Of a stretch of DNA of 64,000 nt, positions 38,801 through 50,267 are shown piece after piece; position 1 is the first letter of the stretch, and the number at the start of each line of letters is the position of its first letter. The stretch spans positions 294,243 through 358,242 of the forward strand of contig MNCI01016594.1 in the NCBI GenBank assembly GCA_015680685.1, read 5' to 3'. Both the position numbers and the translations under genes were made by a program. A model generated the notes under the pieces. That model saw only the letters and a program-made list of their open reading frames with translations, made no database searches and was not told the DNA's origin. The DNA comes from Gnetum montanum. Its lineage: Eukaryota; Streptophyta; Gnetopsida; Gnetales; Gnetaceae.

Positions 38801-39297
38801 GCAATAACAAAAAATGATGGCATGAAAAAATCCTCTACATGCTATGGGCGTATCGTACAACATGCAGAACAGCCACAGACAGGATGCCCTACAGCCTAGC
38901 CTATGAATCCAAAGTAGTGGTGCCCTTGGAATTACAAGTTCCCTCATTGCAGATGGTCCTATCCACGATTATAAATGAGACTCAACACAATGAGTCTAGA
39001 ATCGTGGATTTAGACTCAGTGGAGGAGAAACGCATCCAGACGCTTGACATCATCGAAAGATATTAGGATAAATAGAGACAGAAGCATCAGCATAACTTAC
39101 ATCAATGACCAATCAAGAAAGGAGACTTAGTTCTCAAGGTCATTCGTGAACCAGTAGACAAGTTCTCTACAAACTGGGAAGGCCCTTTCCTGGTCATCAA
39201 CGCATACAGCAATGGAGCATTCAAATTAGCGGATATCGACAGCAACAAGTTATCAAATCCAGTAAATCATCTGTATTTGAAGCAGTATTACATCTGA
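35832..39297 (+). pseudogene. pol of element B (RT, RNase H, second RNase H, integrase)
   Basis: The ATG at 35832 follows a splice acceptor. RT: YQASFIRAVDYSDWVSN (about 36300), FPLPSINQLIDTTAGHALLSF, FSGYNQI and the intact catalytic YVDD at 36690-36701. The thumb and connection end at about 37060. The gypsy RNase H (about 37120-37400) has IYLANSD where a catalytic Asp is expected. The second, archaeal-type RNase H (about 37565-37970) has YFNG (Asp to Asn), AEYEG, RGDS and NENDVVDAL. Integrase: zinc region with GGHVAP and CDTCQ, WRLDIIGP (first Asp, about 38455), VTDNEPXFSS (second Asp, about 38640) and NGXAEVTNK (Glu). One-base losses near 36877 and 38343 and several stops break the frame. 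The end is NHLYLKQYYI-stop. Confidence 0.85.
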
Positions 39298-39309
39298 ACA
39301 TCAACTTGG

Positions 39310-39540
39310 CTCAAATGCAAGGTAACAAACATCCGCTACGACATAAAACTCGCAAAGTTGTACACGTCCGCTACGACGTAAAACTGGCACTTCTTGCACG
39401 CGTCCGCCAAGATGCTAAACTGGCAAAGTTTCTAACCGTCCGCCATGACGTGAAACTGGCAAGGTAAGCATACGTCTATTAAGATGCTAAACTAGCACAG
39501 ATTTGTCCCTAGGTCACGACATAAAAATTTGATCATCCGT
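39310..39540 (+). repeat. CGTCCGCTACGACGTAAAACTGGCA repeats after B pol
   Basis: Five or six degenerate copies of a unit of about 35-45 bp with core GTCCGCTACGAC and TAAAACTGGCA begin right after the pol stop. They belong to the same repeat class as those before and after the antisense gene. Confidence 0.7.
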
Positions 39541-40378
39541 AGTCTCAGCGGCCTCCATCCATCGCTGTCACCAAGCTCCATCCTAGCAGATTCATCTGAC
39601 TTGTTCTTTGCCTAATCATTTGAGCAAGATGAATCTGGTTGTCGACGACAACTACATGAACTGTGGCACCAACATTGGGATGCTTACTCCCTGTTATGGT
39701 CCCTGTTTCATGGTCTACACTCTCCATTTTGCTTTGGATCATGCTTGTTTCAATAGCCTCCCTCCTTAGCGATTAGGATGTTTGCTTCTGCGCTCTATTA
39801 TGTTTTGCAGGTTACTTGCTACGACAGCGTTGATTGAGAATGCATTCATCAAACGCATTACTTCGTTTTCTCCTCCCTTTCTCCTCATGACTGCCTCTAC
39901 CCCTCGCTTTGCTTGTACAGAGCGTGAACATTCAGGAAACTCTTTTGCATCTTCGTGTCCACAAACTAGCGTAACGCAACTCACCTAGTGGAAAGTAGTT
40001 CAAAAAAAAGGGGGGGCAAAGCTTGGCAAAATGGATGTAAAACAACTCATCCAGGCCACACGGGTCTAACACAACTCGTCCATGCAAGCCCTTTATATAC
40101 AGTATGACAGTGTAACCTCTCGCAAATACATTCATGGAAGGACGCTATGACTCATTCGCAAAAGTTTCATGTTCACATGCTTGAGTCTTCCCTGACCCTG
40201 TCTTCCCTCACATCTGTAAAATCCCCCCTATGCTTTCCTCCCTACCCTACCTTTGCACTTCCAGGTTTTGACAGAGCGACATCTGAGTAATCTTTGATGG
40301 ACGCAGCTGATGCCTTTACCTCTCTAGTGTTTCATATTCTTTGTCGACATCTTTCAAGTAAGCACTCTAAACATCAAC
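39541..40378 (+). other. 3' untranslated region of element B
   Basis: No supported coding frame. It contains a pyrimidine run ending CTCTATTATGTTTTGCAG near 39815. A has a similar CTCTATTGTGTTTGTAG near 47150, so a 3' splice site here is conceivable. The remainder shares scattered blocks with A 46600-47940. Confidence 0.45.
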
Positions 40379-40391
40379 AAAGAGGGGCCAT
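40379..40391 (+). other. Polypurine tract of element B
   Basis: AAAGAGGGGCCAT directly before the TG of the 3' LTR, preceded by CATCAACA as in A. Confidence 0.7.
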
Positions 40392-41789
40392 TGAAATATC
40401 ATAAAAATTTCGATGCCTCAATGGTTCGGCAAAATCTACCGACTCAGGCAAGGAGTCGCGACAAGGCGCGGCACAGTACAAATGAACTCCAGGAGATAGA
40501 ACGAAACGATCGATACACGGCGGCAAGCCTTCCACTTTGCAAATTTTCTATGTTTCAAAATCTCAACATTTAGCATATTACGCTGCATTATGCAACATAG
40601 CGTCACGCCGCGTTGCGCAGTGTAATATCAAAGACAATCCACCGCAGCATCAAGAATGAAAAACATTCAAGACTTTGACAACCCAACAAAAATCTCAAGG
40701 CTTAAGCAACGATCTGCAACATGCCATGCATTTCAGCGGGTTTTCTTTCCTCATTAAGGGGCCCATTACACTACATTACACAGTGCGGCATAATAAAACC
40801 CTGAAAGGGATTGAAACAAAGGAAGCGCGGCGACTATACATCAACTTTTGCAGTTTCGTTATTTTACGCTGAATCACGCTATGATGTGTAATATAGTGTA
40901 ACGTAGCGTATAACAAGTAATGACAACACAATTCAAACATCAGTAATTCATATGACACAATACGCTCTCTAGCATATTGCAGCATAATCAAAGGACAATT
41001 TGTTGCCAGAGTCCAAACAAGAGTGGTTTACGATGCACTACGCAGCATAGCGTCACAAGCTTCAACGACGACACATCAGGTCAACAGCATCTTATAAGTT
41101 TAGGACACGCGTCACATAAACCGCATTTTCCTCCTGACCCTAACCTTATAAATGCTCCAGTTGATGAAGATCAAGTTGTTGGCAAAAATTTTCTCTTTCA
41201 AGGTTGGCAAGAGAGCAAAAAGAGGATCAGCGATCATGAGATTGGAGGTCATTGGCAAGAACTCTTGATTAGAAACAATCGGCTACCAGATATTCTCCTC
41301 GGGGTCTAACTTCCTTGTGCCCAGATTGGCTAGAACAAGGTAGATTAACCCTTGCTTGTTTCATCTTTAGATAACTTTCTTGCTGCTGGCATGTGCTTCG
41401 TCCAAACTGAAGCTCGCCTATAATCATTGTATCAAACATATTATGTTCATCAATTAAATCCCAGATCTTATGATTGTATTCCCTACAAATCTGATTCCTT
41501 GCATCCTATTTATACAGATTTGGCAATCACATCTAAATCATTTACATCGTTTTCAATTGTTTTTGGGATTAACAATATTGCATCGCCTTATAAAGAATCT
41601 TCATTTTGCCATCGGATTATTGCAAAAATTTTACTGATTAAGTAAGTCCCTATCTGATCGACAAGACTATTCAGGGCACCTCAGATTCATTTCTTTCTCC
41701 AGCATCACCCTCACACGGATTCTAGGTTAGAACTGTGTACACAGATTTTCATTCGGTATTTCCAAGGACTGACATTTTTCATCGTTACA
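40392..41789 (+). repeat. 3' LTR of element B
   Basis: 1398 bp, TGAAATATCATAAAAATTTCG to ATCGTTACA. Followed by GCATG, the target duplication, and then by element A sequence. TATAAAT at 41147-41153. Confidence 0.9.
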
Positions 41790-41892
41790 GCATGGAAATG
41801 GTAATGACTGTAGCAACTGAGATGCCATAACCACGGCAAAAGCCCCACTAAATAAATCAAACATTGTAAGCAAGGGTATTGTAACAACTTAC

Positions 41893-42011
41893 CAAGTAGA
41901 TGGTGCTTCCTGTCGTTCCTCAATGCATGCCCTAGGGAGACATCACAAGGTCCATTCCCCCTCATCCACATTGGCAAGACTATGATGCCTACGTTCGCTC
42001 TTGCGTGCCAT
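41893..42011 (-). pseudogene. Antisense gene, A copy, exon 1
   Basis: The ATG is at 42011 on the minus strand; 119 nt end at a GTAAGT donor (41892-41887). Length and phase are identical to exon 1 of B and C. It encodes MARKSERRHHSLANVDEGEW, then one TGA stop, and ends REAP-like before the donor. The next exon is now 18.3 kb away at 23553 because B inserted in intron 1. Confidence 0.8.
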
Positions 42012-42142
42012 CGTCCTGTTGATAGACTTAGGTGTATCGATTACTATGTTGCAACTGCTATGTTGCCTCTCTATTTAAACTATGCTACACTCTAGGTGTT
42101 ATCTTTGACAATGAAAATGACAAGATTAACATGGGTAATTCC

Positions 42143-42151
42143 CTATTTATA
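42143..42151 (-). promoter_or_regulatory. TATA box of the A antisense gene
   Basis: Minus-strand GGCTATAAATAGGGAATTACC, about 132-140 bp upstream of the ATG at 42011. C has GGCTATAAATAGGGG at the same distance (60610-60618). A conserved TATA box inside the element and opposite to the LTR promoter points to a dedicated antisense promoter. Confidence 0.7.
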
Positions 42152-42349
42152 GCCTACAGGGTTACAGCACCTATTACTTTTCAGGGCGTTCCATGTCCCG
42201 TGCATAATGCAAGACATCCCGCATTCCAGGCATAACGCGAAACACCCCTGTCCCCTGCAAGGTAGCATGGGATACCCCATGTCTACTGCAGCATAGCACA
42301 CAACTGTAGCATAGCATGTAAATATACCAAAATTTTCACCTCATTTTCA

Positions 42350-42510
42350 GAATGTTTCACAGTGATGATCCGCTACGACCTTAACCTGGCAATCTTGACT
42401 TACAACGTTGCACAATGACGATCCGCTATGACCTTAAACTGGCACTTTTTGGCATATAACTTTGCATGGTTGCAGTTTGCTAAGACCTTAACCTAGCAAA
42501 GTTTTAACAT
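42350..42510 (+). repeat. GATCCGCTACGACCTTAAACTGGCA repeats before A pol
   Basis: Three copies (near 42368, 42420 and 42475) lie between the divergent antisense promoter and the pol splice acceptor. C has the matching set at 60755-60985; B keeps at most one (about 35503-35520). Confidence 0.7.
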
Positions 42511-42595
42511 TGCATCATTACCTTACATAAATTTCATTGCATGTTGCCATGTTAAGCAAGTATCACTTGACTTTTTTTGTTTTGCTTATTATTGT

Positions 42596-42597
42596 AG
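42596..42597 (+). other. 3' splice site before A pol
   Basis: GTATCACTTGACTTTTTTTG leads through a T-rich run to ATTGTAG, 13 nt before the pol ATG at 42611. The upstream GTATCACTTGA is shared with C. Confidence 0.55.
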
Positions 42598-42610
42598 GAG
42601 TGCTTAAAAA

Positions 42611-45600
42611 ATGGCTGTGCATGATGATCTCCATTTGCCCTTAACTCTGACAAGACCCCACAGCTAGTTTATGAGATGCTTGAACGTAGAGCTGGTAGAC
42701 TTCGAACCACCCTCTTATGACAACTACATAGCATCCTTAGAAACACCCTTAGACTAGCCTAAACATTTGGTATAGGCCTTAGATCTAGAAGCAAGTGATG
42801 TCACTGAGGATCCCCTTATCAAAATCCCCATGAACACATCCAAAGGAGAGGCAAGAACATTAAAAGTTAGCTCTTTGCTAGATTCACAGGTTCAAAAAAA
42901 ACATTTCTAAAGTCCTTAATGATAATGCCAAAGTGTTTGCATGGTGGTATGAAGATATGCTAGGCTTAGACCCATGTATCATAAAACACAATCTCATACT
43001 AAATTCACATGTAAAGGTGGTCAAAAAAAGAGCCCGCAAGATCAAACTAGAAATTGCATTAGCTGTACGTGGAAAAATCACTAAACTTTACCAGGCTGGG
43101 TTCATTAGGGTAGTTGATTATTCAGAATGGGTATCAAGCATCGTAGTCATTTCCAGGAAGACTATGGACATACGAATTTGTATAAACTTCTAGGATTTGA
43201 ATAAGGAAATGATTAAGGAAAATTTCCCATTTCCTAGCATCAACCAACTCATCAATACTATGGCAGGCCATGCCTTACTATCCTTCATGGATGGATTCTC
43301 AAGCTATAATCAAATCTGCATAAATATGGAGCATCAGCTAGCCACTACCTTCATGACCCCTTGGGGAACCTTCTACTACATGATGATGCCCTTCATGCTA
43401 AAAAATGCTAGAGCGATGTACTAGCGGGCGATGACTTACATCTTTAGTGATTATCTTTTGGAGAAGCTAAATGATTACATGGGCAATATAGCTATTAAAT
43501 CTAAGAAAGCCCCTAATCATGCAAATGACCTAAACTTGGTCCTTCAACATTGTCGCAAGCATGACCTTCGCCTCAACCCCAGAAAATGTGTTTTCGAAGT
43601 CAAAACCATATGCATGTTAGGTTTTGTAGTGTCAAAAACAAGGATACGAGTGGACCCTAATAAAGTTAAGGCCATTGTTAACTTGGAACCACCTACAAAC
43701 CTTAAGGAGTTGCGTGGGCTACAAGGCAAGGTACAATTCATAAGAATATTTATTGCAAGGTTAACTGATAAGTTGCATCCAATGCAACACTTGCTTAAAT
43801 AGGGACTTAACTTTGAATGGACAAATCAATGTCAAGAAGCCTTTGATAGCTTAAAGAAAGAGCTTGTTGATCTTCCCACTATTTAGCCCTCACAGAGAGA
43901 CAAGTCATTTTACATTTATCTAGGCACTTCAAACACATCTATTACTATGTTGTTATGCCAAAAGAGGGACGATGGTTCCAAAATCCCTATTTACTACTTA
44001 AGTCATGCGTTGGTAGCCTATGAAGCGAAATACAATGAAGTAGATAAAAATTATCTTGCTTTAGTGTTTGTGCTTAAAAAGTAGAGGCATTATTTTTTTT
44101 TAAGCCAAGTAAACATTATTTGCATGAATAAGATACTTTGGGCTATTACAAATAATATATACAAAAGTAGTAGGATAGCCCGATGGAAATCCATAACCGC
44201 AGAATTCAATCTAAACTATGTAGCACAATCATCTATAAAGGGTCAAGCAATAGCTATGCAACTTACAGCTTCACCTACCAATGACCAGGCAGTGATAGAG
44301 CCTGAGTTTCCAGATGAGCACATTAGTAGCGTAAGCCCAATACTCGTAGACTTCGAAGCCATCCTACATTTTGATGGTGCCTCAACTACACAAGGTGGTA
44401 ATGCTACCGTTATTCTCACGTTTCCCTCCAAGGAGATCTAACCTTTTGCATATCATTTCATGCTTCTTTGCATGAACAATGTAGTAGAATACGAAGGTCT
44501 CCTTAGGGGCATTCTAGCAGCTCGAGAGTCAGGAATCCAAAACTTAGCAATTAGAGGTGACTTGCAATTAGTCATTAATCAAGTTACAAAGGTATTCACT
44601 TGCAAGGCACAACATTTACAGCCTTACTGTGATTTAGCCAAATATTTTCTAAATCAATTTGCAACCTCGGATGTCCAATATGTACCCCACAATGAAAATA
44701 CTATAGCCAATGCATTAGCAACGTTGGCCCTAAGTGTGCCACCACACATGTTTGCCACCTTACCTGCTACAATAGTGAAATGCACTGGCCCCATTGTTCA
44801 CATGGCAAATATTGCATCTTTAAGTGCAATACATACTCAAGAATGGTATGATGACATTAAAACATACCTCCAACATGGTGAACCCCCACACAACCTGACA
44901 CCTACCCAAAGGGATGCAATATGAAAATGAGCATGACAATATATCCTCGTAGGAGACGATGCTTTATGCAAATGCTCTTATGATGGGACATTACAAGTTT
45001 GTGTTAATGGGGACGAAGAAAAAAAATTTTCGATGAAGTTCATAAGGGACTATGCGGAGGGCACATAGCTCCTAGAGCTATGGCAACAAAAATTAGGCAT
45101 TTGGGCTACTACTGGCCTCACATGGAATGCGATTGCATTGCTAAAGTAAGGACATGCGATGTGTCTCAACGTCATGAAAACCTCATACATGTGTCACCAC
45201 CAAACTACATACCACACAAATCACATGGTCCTTTCAAAGTTGGGGACTAGACATCATAGGACCCATTACACCTAAGTCTTCCGCAAGGCACAATTTCATC
45301 ATTACCGCAACTGAGTACTTTACAAAATGGCTAGAGGTCATTCCTCTTAGAAAGATCACATCCCAACAGGTTTTCAAGTTCATTTTGAATAGCATAGTGA
45401 CACAATTTGGCCTTCCCATGACTATTGTTACTGACAACAGGCCACAATTTAGTAGCACGGAAACCAAATCCTTTTGCAATAGTCTTGGTATCAAACATTC
45501 TTTCTGATCGCCATATTACCCCCAAGAAAATGGTCAAGTAGAGGCTACCAATAAATTCATCATTAACCTTTTGGAAAATATTCTTATAGCAACAAGAGGT

Positions 45601-46099
45601 GATGGCACAAGAAAATCCTCTACGTGCTTTGGGCTTATCGCGCGACATGCAGGATGGCTACAAGTAAGACCCTGTATAGTCTTGTATATCAATCTGAAGT
45701 AGTGTTACCTCTTGAATTGTAGGTCCCATCGCTTTGAATGATCCTCTTAAACATCATGGATGAGGCTCAAAACAATGAGTCAAGAATCATTAACCTTGAA
45801 TCTATAGAGGAGGAGCACACCCAAACACTTAACCACATTGAGTGGTACTAAGACATGCAACGGCAGAAACATCACTGCAATTTCCACCAACGACCAATCA
45901 AAAAAGGGGACATAGTTCTCAAGGCCATTCGTGAACCCGTGAGCAAATTCTCAGCCAACTGGGAAGACCCCTTTGTAGTTACAAAAGCATACGAGAATGG
46001 GGCATTCAAACTAGCTGACTCAAAGGCAACGAATTCCCAAATCCTGTCAATCATTTGTACCTAAAGTCATACTATGCTTCACATGCAAGATTACGCTAA
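42611..46099 (+). pseudogene. pol of element A
   Basis: Same domain order as B pol. RT: YQAGFIRVVDYSEWVSS, FPFPSINQLIN, FSSYNQI. The catalytic site is YMGN (43476-43487) instead of YVDD, so RT is dead. The first RNase H has IYLGTSNTS with no catalytic Asp. The second RNase H (about 44360-44745) keeps FDGAS, EYEGLL and RGD, but the last Asp is Asn (NENTIANAL). Integrase: GGHIAPRAM, GYYWPHME, then frame changes; the VTDNRPQFSS block (about 45430) is visible. A frameshift near 42895, another in integrase, and many TAG stops interrupt the frame. The homologous end is near 46099. Confidence 0.85.
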
Positions 46100-46109
46100 A
46101 CATAAAGCA

Positions 46110-46510
46110 AGGTAAGTAGATAGTCTGCTATGACTATAAACTAGCATAGATCATCTGCTATGATGTAAAACTAACATAGAATGTCCTCTATGATGTTAAA
46201 CTGGCACAACACGTCTTTGGGCCATGACATAAAACTAGCACCCACAGATTGTCTTTGGGCCATGACATAAAACTAGCACCCATAGATTGTCCTTAATCCA
46301 TGATGTAAAACTGGCACCCACAACATGATCTGCTATGACCTTAAACTGACCATCCTCTATCTGCTATGACGTTAAACTAGCACAAAAATCTACTGGGACC
46401 TTAAACTATCATAGCTCAACCTGCTAGACCTTAAACTAGGACCATGGTCTACTAGGACTTTAAACTAGCACATTTGATGGTCTACCAAGACCTAAAACTG
46501 GGTTTTCAGT
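46110..46510 (+). repeat. Repeats after A pol
   Basis: About ten copies of a unit with core GTCTGCTATGACGTTAAACTGGCA or GGGCCATGACATAAAACTAGCACCC, in the same place as 39310-39540 of B. Two adjacent 48-bp copies (about 46225-46320) are nearly identical, a recent local duplication. Confidence 0.75.
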
Positions 46511-47940
46511 GCAACACCTCCCAGCTCACACATGTGACCTAGTGAATAAGCAAGCATGCATATCTTCGAGCTTCCTAGGAACGATGGGGTGGGACGTTCC
46601 AGTTCCAGAATGAAGTTCACATCATCAAGAAAAAACCCTCTGGGACAAATGTAGTGTCACCATCCTTGGCATCTTTCTGATCTTCCAAAGATGTCATATG
46701 GCATCTTGCTAACCTTCTGGAGCTATTCCCACCATTGCCAATCAATTTGGTTAAAGCTCCCATTATCATCACTCCCTGCTGGAGTCCCAAAAGAACTATG
46801 GTGTAGCCACAATACTGGCATCCTCCAATCCTCATCATCTCCAGAGTCTAAAAAAGCATTCAGCTATTAGGCTTCTCACCTTGTAACTGCATTTCATGAC
46901 TCTTGCCTTTAATGGGGATTCCTGAGCACCTGCATCATCATCGCTCCTAGCCTCTTCATTGCTCATTTTTGATAGGGTCGTTGAAGCCTTCCGAACTACC
47001 ACTGCCGAAGCCTGCATTGGACTTCCTTCTTTGGAAATTGCATGCATCAGACATAGCACTTGCCATCTTGGCAGTTTCTAGAGCAAACAAGTTCTTGCCC
47101 TCACCTCACATGCTGGTTTTTTTATTCTGGTTTTCTCTCTATTGTGTTTGTAGGATAAAAGCCAAGATGCCATCATTCAATAATGTGTTCCACCATGAGA
47201 ATAAGATACTACATTAGTCCAAAGTACCTACTTCGATCAGCCTAGCTACTTGAGAGTGCATATCCTATTCTCCCTTCAGCCAACTTAATCTCCATTCCCT
47301 ATACTTACAATTTTTGACATCATCCTCCCAAGCTTTTCCAATATGCATGAAACCCTTTCCCATGTTCAACCGCCAAGCCCATGATGGACATAATGCAGCT
47401 CGTCTTATGGGAAGCCTCTATAGGCTGGTCAAAGCCCAACATGGATGTAACACAAACTCATCCTAGGGAGGAAACACCTATTCTACAGCGATGACACAGT
47501 TGCCTTCAAATGAACATGGGTGTGTGATTTCTCTCAAAAAATGATGAATGAAAAAGGGCAATATAGCCAAGTGCCCAAAACAAACGGCACAATTGCTTTG
47601 ATATCATCTTAGCATTGGATTGACCATCTCCAAGCACTCCGATGAGAGGTTAAAATCTAAAGGGAAAAGCCACCCATGTGGGTAAAATCCCTCATAAGCA
47701 TTCCAACAAGGTATCACACTATGGTAATGGCTCTCATGATAACGCATCCTGCACCTTTCCTTTTCCCTAGCCTGATTTCCTCAAACCCATCTCCTTCCTC
47801 TATCATACTTAGCCTTCCTAGCACTCCCAAGCATAGCAAAGAATTATCTAAGTGGGCACTGACGAATGGTATGGGTGTTGCATTCAGCATGGTATTTTAT
47901 TTTCTTTGTCAATGTCTCTCAGGAAAATCCTCCAGACATC
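46511..47940 (+). other. 3' untranslated region of element A
   Basis: No supported gene. Short open frames on both strands lack counterparts in B. Sequence blocks shared with B include TGGATGTAA-ACA-ACTCATCC (near 47450 in A, 40035 in B) and CATCAACAAAGAGG at the end. Confidence 0.5.
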
Positions 47941-47942
47941 AA

Positions 47943-47956
47943 CAAAGAGGGATCAT
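47943..47956 (+). other. Polypurine tract of element A
   Basis: CAAAGAGGGATCAT before the 3' LTR; matches the B tract with point changes. Confidence 0.6.
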
Positions 47957-49891
47957 TAAAACACCATCAATTTTGGGACTCTCATGATTCAGCACAGTCC
48001 CAAAATTTGGACAATGATCTCTACCAGTGTAGTGTCACACTAGACTACACAGACAACATGGCACCCTAAAATTCTTGATCAGTATGACGCAAAAAAATAG
48101 AGTAAATCTCATCAAAAATCATCTTGGTCTGAGTGCTACGTTGTGCTACACTACATAGTGTAGTAGGACCCTAGCATCACAAGATCTTCTCTCAAATTGT
48201 CTTGACATGGAAAACATAATCACCCATGCTTTGACCATGAAAAATGCTTGCTCTACTACCACCTCAGAATATGATTGAGAGCCCATGATAAAACACTTGC
48301 AAAGTAAGTTGATATTTAGGCAAAACTGGGTGCTATGCTATGCTACACTACACAGCGTAGCATAGCATAGTAGAGTGGTAATCCATGAAGAATTGCACTT
48401 GGTCATGCTTCGACCTCCAAGACTACCTATCCCACTTCACCCTCAGGTCCCAATCAAAGTCTCCTGAAAAAAATTGCAAGTTGTGATTCAAATTCATCCC
48501 AGACTGATTGCCACATTGTGCTACGCTGCATAGCATAGCATAGCATAGCAAGGATGTAAAAGACAAAAGGTGAACCAAGAATGAAACCAGGAAGTATCAT
48601 GCTCTTTCAACATGAAAAGTGTAATGGCTGGTTACTGAAGTAGCTTGCTTTGCTAGGCCTCAAAGGGGTATTTTTTAGTTTTCGAGCAAGATTGGCATCA
48701 AAGGTGACTGCTACACTGTGCAGCATAGCACAGCGTAGTGATTGGGTATTCACACTACTCCGCTACGCTGAGCAACGTAACTATCGTAACACTTGAGAAG
48801 AAGCCACAGGACATCTCTGTAAGCTCAAGGACTCATCATCGACAAACATTTCTACCCCAACATCTCCTTAATAGCCAAGATCATCATTTTTCTTTGCTTG
48901 TTGCATCCCTTGTCTAGTCCTGAAATTGTCTCTACGCTTGACCCCACTTGTAAGAGAGGGGAAGACATAGTCCCGAAGCATAAGCTTCATGTTACATTTT
49001 TCATAAGAACTTTTGTGAAAATATGGCAGTCCTTTGGGTACATGCAGTTCAAAAAATATGGTCATAGCTTAGCAAGTTTCACTCCCTGCATTGTTCTGCT
49101 TAGTGTAGCAATTAGCGTAGCACCACACGTCAGCGTAGCACATCCACATTTGTGCCCTATGGAACCTAGGACACATGGCATCCAAACAATTCCTTCCTCC
49201 TAATCTTGGCTCTATAAATACCCTAGCAAACAACATTCAAAGGACTAGCTTTGGAAGATTGGATTTTGGTAGTTGGCTTCTGGTTGCAAGCTTTGACAAA
49301 GAGATTGGCGAACAAAAAGTTGAAAAATAGCAAATCCCAGCAGTAGCACTTCCCAGATCTCTCCTCAACCCAGTGTAGCGATTGTCAGCCTAGTAAGCAT
49401 TAGCTCATTGGTTCCTGTTAGCATCCCATTGGCAGCAGTCTAGGAGCTATGACCATATCGTTCCATTGTTAGCTATGCCTGTCCAGTACTGCACACTAGT
49501 TGTACATATTCATCAACCAAACAAAGATCAAATCCCATAATTTTGGGGTGGTGCATTCCCTCACCTAAACTCTCATTCAATTTTTTGCTATAACATATAT
49601 GTTGCATCTTTATGTACTTGTTCATGCTTATTATCCTGGTTACATATTTTGATCTGTTTCTATTGTTGTACACCTCTTGTTTTCTTCAATTTCAACCTCA
49701 GTGTGTTACGTTTTAAAATTACTGTTTTCATAAGGTTATTGTAAACCATGTAAGTCCCTGATTGATCGACTAGACCATTTAGGGCACCCCATTTTCATTT
49801 TCTCTAGCACGACCCTCGCACAGATCCAAGGTTAGGCTATACGATAGATAACTTCTTGGTGTTCCAGCCACCAACATTGCTAGAAGTCACA
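47957..49891 (+). repeat. 3' LTR of element A
   Basis: Starts TAAAACACCATCAATTTTGG and ends AGAAGTCACA. Colinear with 12825-15213 but shorter. TATAAATA lies at 49213-49220. It is followed by AACAT and then the rest of the D LTR. Confidence 0.85.
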
Positions 49892-50267
49892 AACATATTC
49901 TCTTGGTAATCCCAGCAATGTTATTACTTGGTTCATTCAATATCATAGCACTTGGTAATCCAAGTAGTGGATACATGGGTTTAGGTATGTTAGGACTAGC
50001 TAAGTAGTTAAATTAAATTAGTTATTAAATTACTTCATTTCTCTATTTTAAAGTACCAAGAGTATAAAACATAAAATAATAAAAATCATATGCCTTGATT
50101 ACACTTAATCATACCTTTGTGCATAAAAAGTGTAATTTGGAAGACAACGAGTGACTGTTAGGGCAAAGTTCACTTTCTAGAAGATTAGTCTATCAAAAGA
50201 TCCAAATTATGTATGAGTGCTTCATGATTCATATGGTTGGGCATAGGGGTATCTCAACCACTCATCA
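49892..50267 (+). repeat. 3' LTR of D, right part
   Basis: Continues the D LTR from 12824 after the A insertion, beginning with the target duplication AACAT. ATTCTCTTGGTAATCCCAG matches 464-482 of the 5' LTR. Ends in CTCATCA at 50267, as the 5' LTR ends at 881. Confidence 0.85.

Larger units (their letters stand above)
24543..41789 (+). mobile_element. Element B: Tat-lineage Ty3/gypsy retrotransposon nested in A
   Basis: B has LTRs of 1377 bp (24543-25919) and 1398 bp (40392-41789), PBS 25926-25942, gag-protease, a complete eight-exon antisense gene, pol, repeats and PPT. Total length is 17,247 bp. It is inserted in intron 1 of the antisense gene of A. It is the best preserved copy of the family in the window, but gag, protease, pol and the antisense gene all still carry stops. 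It lies in the same orientation as A. Confidence 0.92.
12825..49891 (+). mobile_element. Element A: Tat-lineage Ty3/gypsy retrotransposon inserted in the D 3' LTR and itself split by B
   Basis: A has LTRs at 12825-15213 and 47957-49891, a PBS, gag-protease, an antisense gene, pol, repeats and a PPT. Both LTRs begin TGAAACACCATCAATTTTGG (G to A at base 2 in the 3' copy). Flanking 5-mers are CACAT (12820-12824) and AACAT (49892-49896), one mismatch apart. The sister LTR of D still shows the joined site at 450-475. Element B interrupts A between 24542 and 41795. Without B, A was about 19.8 kb, in the size range of Ogre-type elements. Every coding module is broken. Confidence 0.9.
1..50267 (+). 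mobile_element. Element D: Athila-like Ty3/gypsy LTR retrotransposon, split by insertion of A
   Basis: D has a 5' LTR (1-881, its first few dozen bases lie left of the window), PBS, gag, protease, RT-RNase H, integrase, an extra downstream reading frame, PPT and a 3' LTR. The 3' LTR is cut at 12824 and resumes at 49892 because element A is inserted in it. Without A the element is about 13.2 kb. Athila affinity is inferred from the ALLNYGFGVNLIS-type protease motif, the VFMDDFS reverse transcriptase motif, the tRNA-Asp-like PBS and the long region after integrase. No chromodomain and no second RNase H were seen. All reading frames carry many stops, so this is an old dead copy and the oldest layer of the nest. 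Confidence 0.8.

Noticed and set aside
46617-47059. Minus-strand frames after A pol, considered as a second antisense gene
   Set aside because: No similarity to the minus-strand frames at the corresponding place in B (39766-39984) and no shared splice sites.
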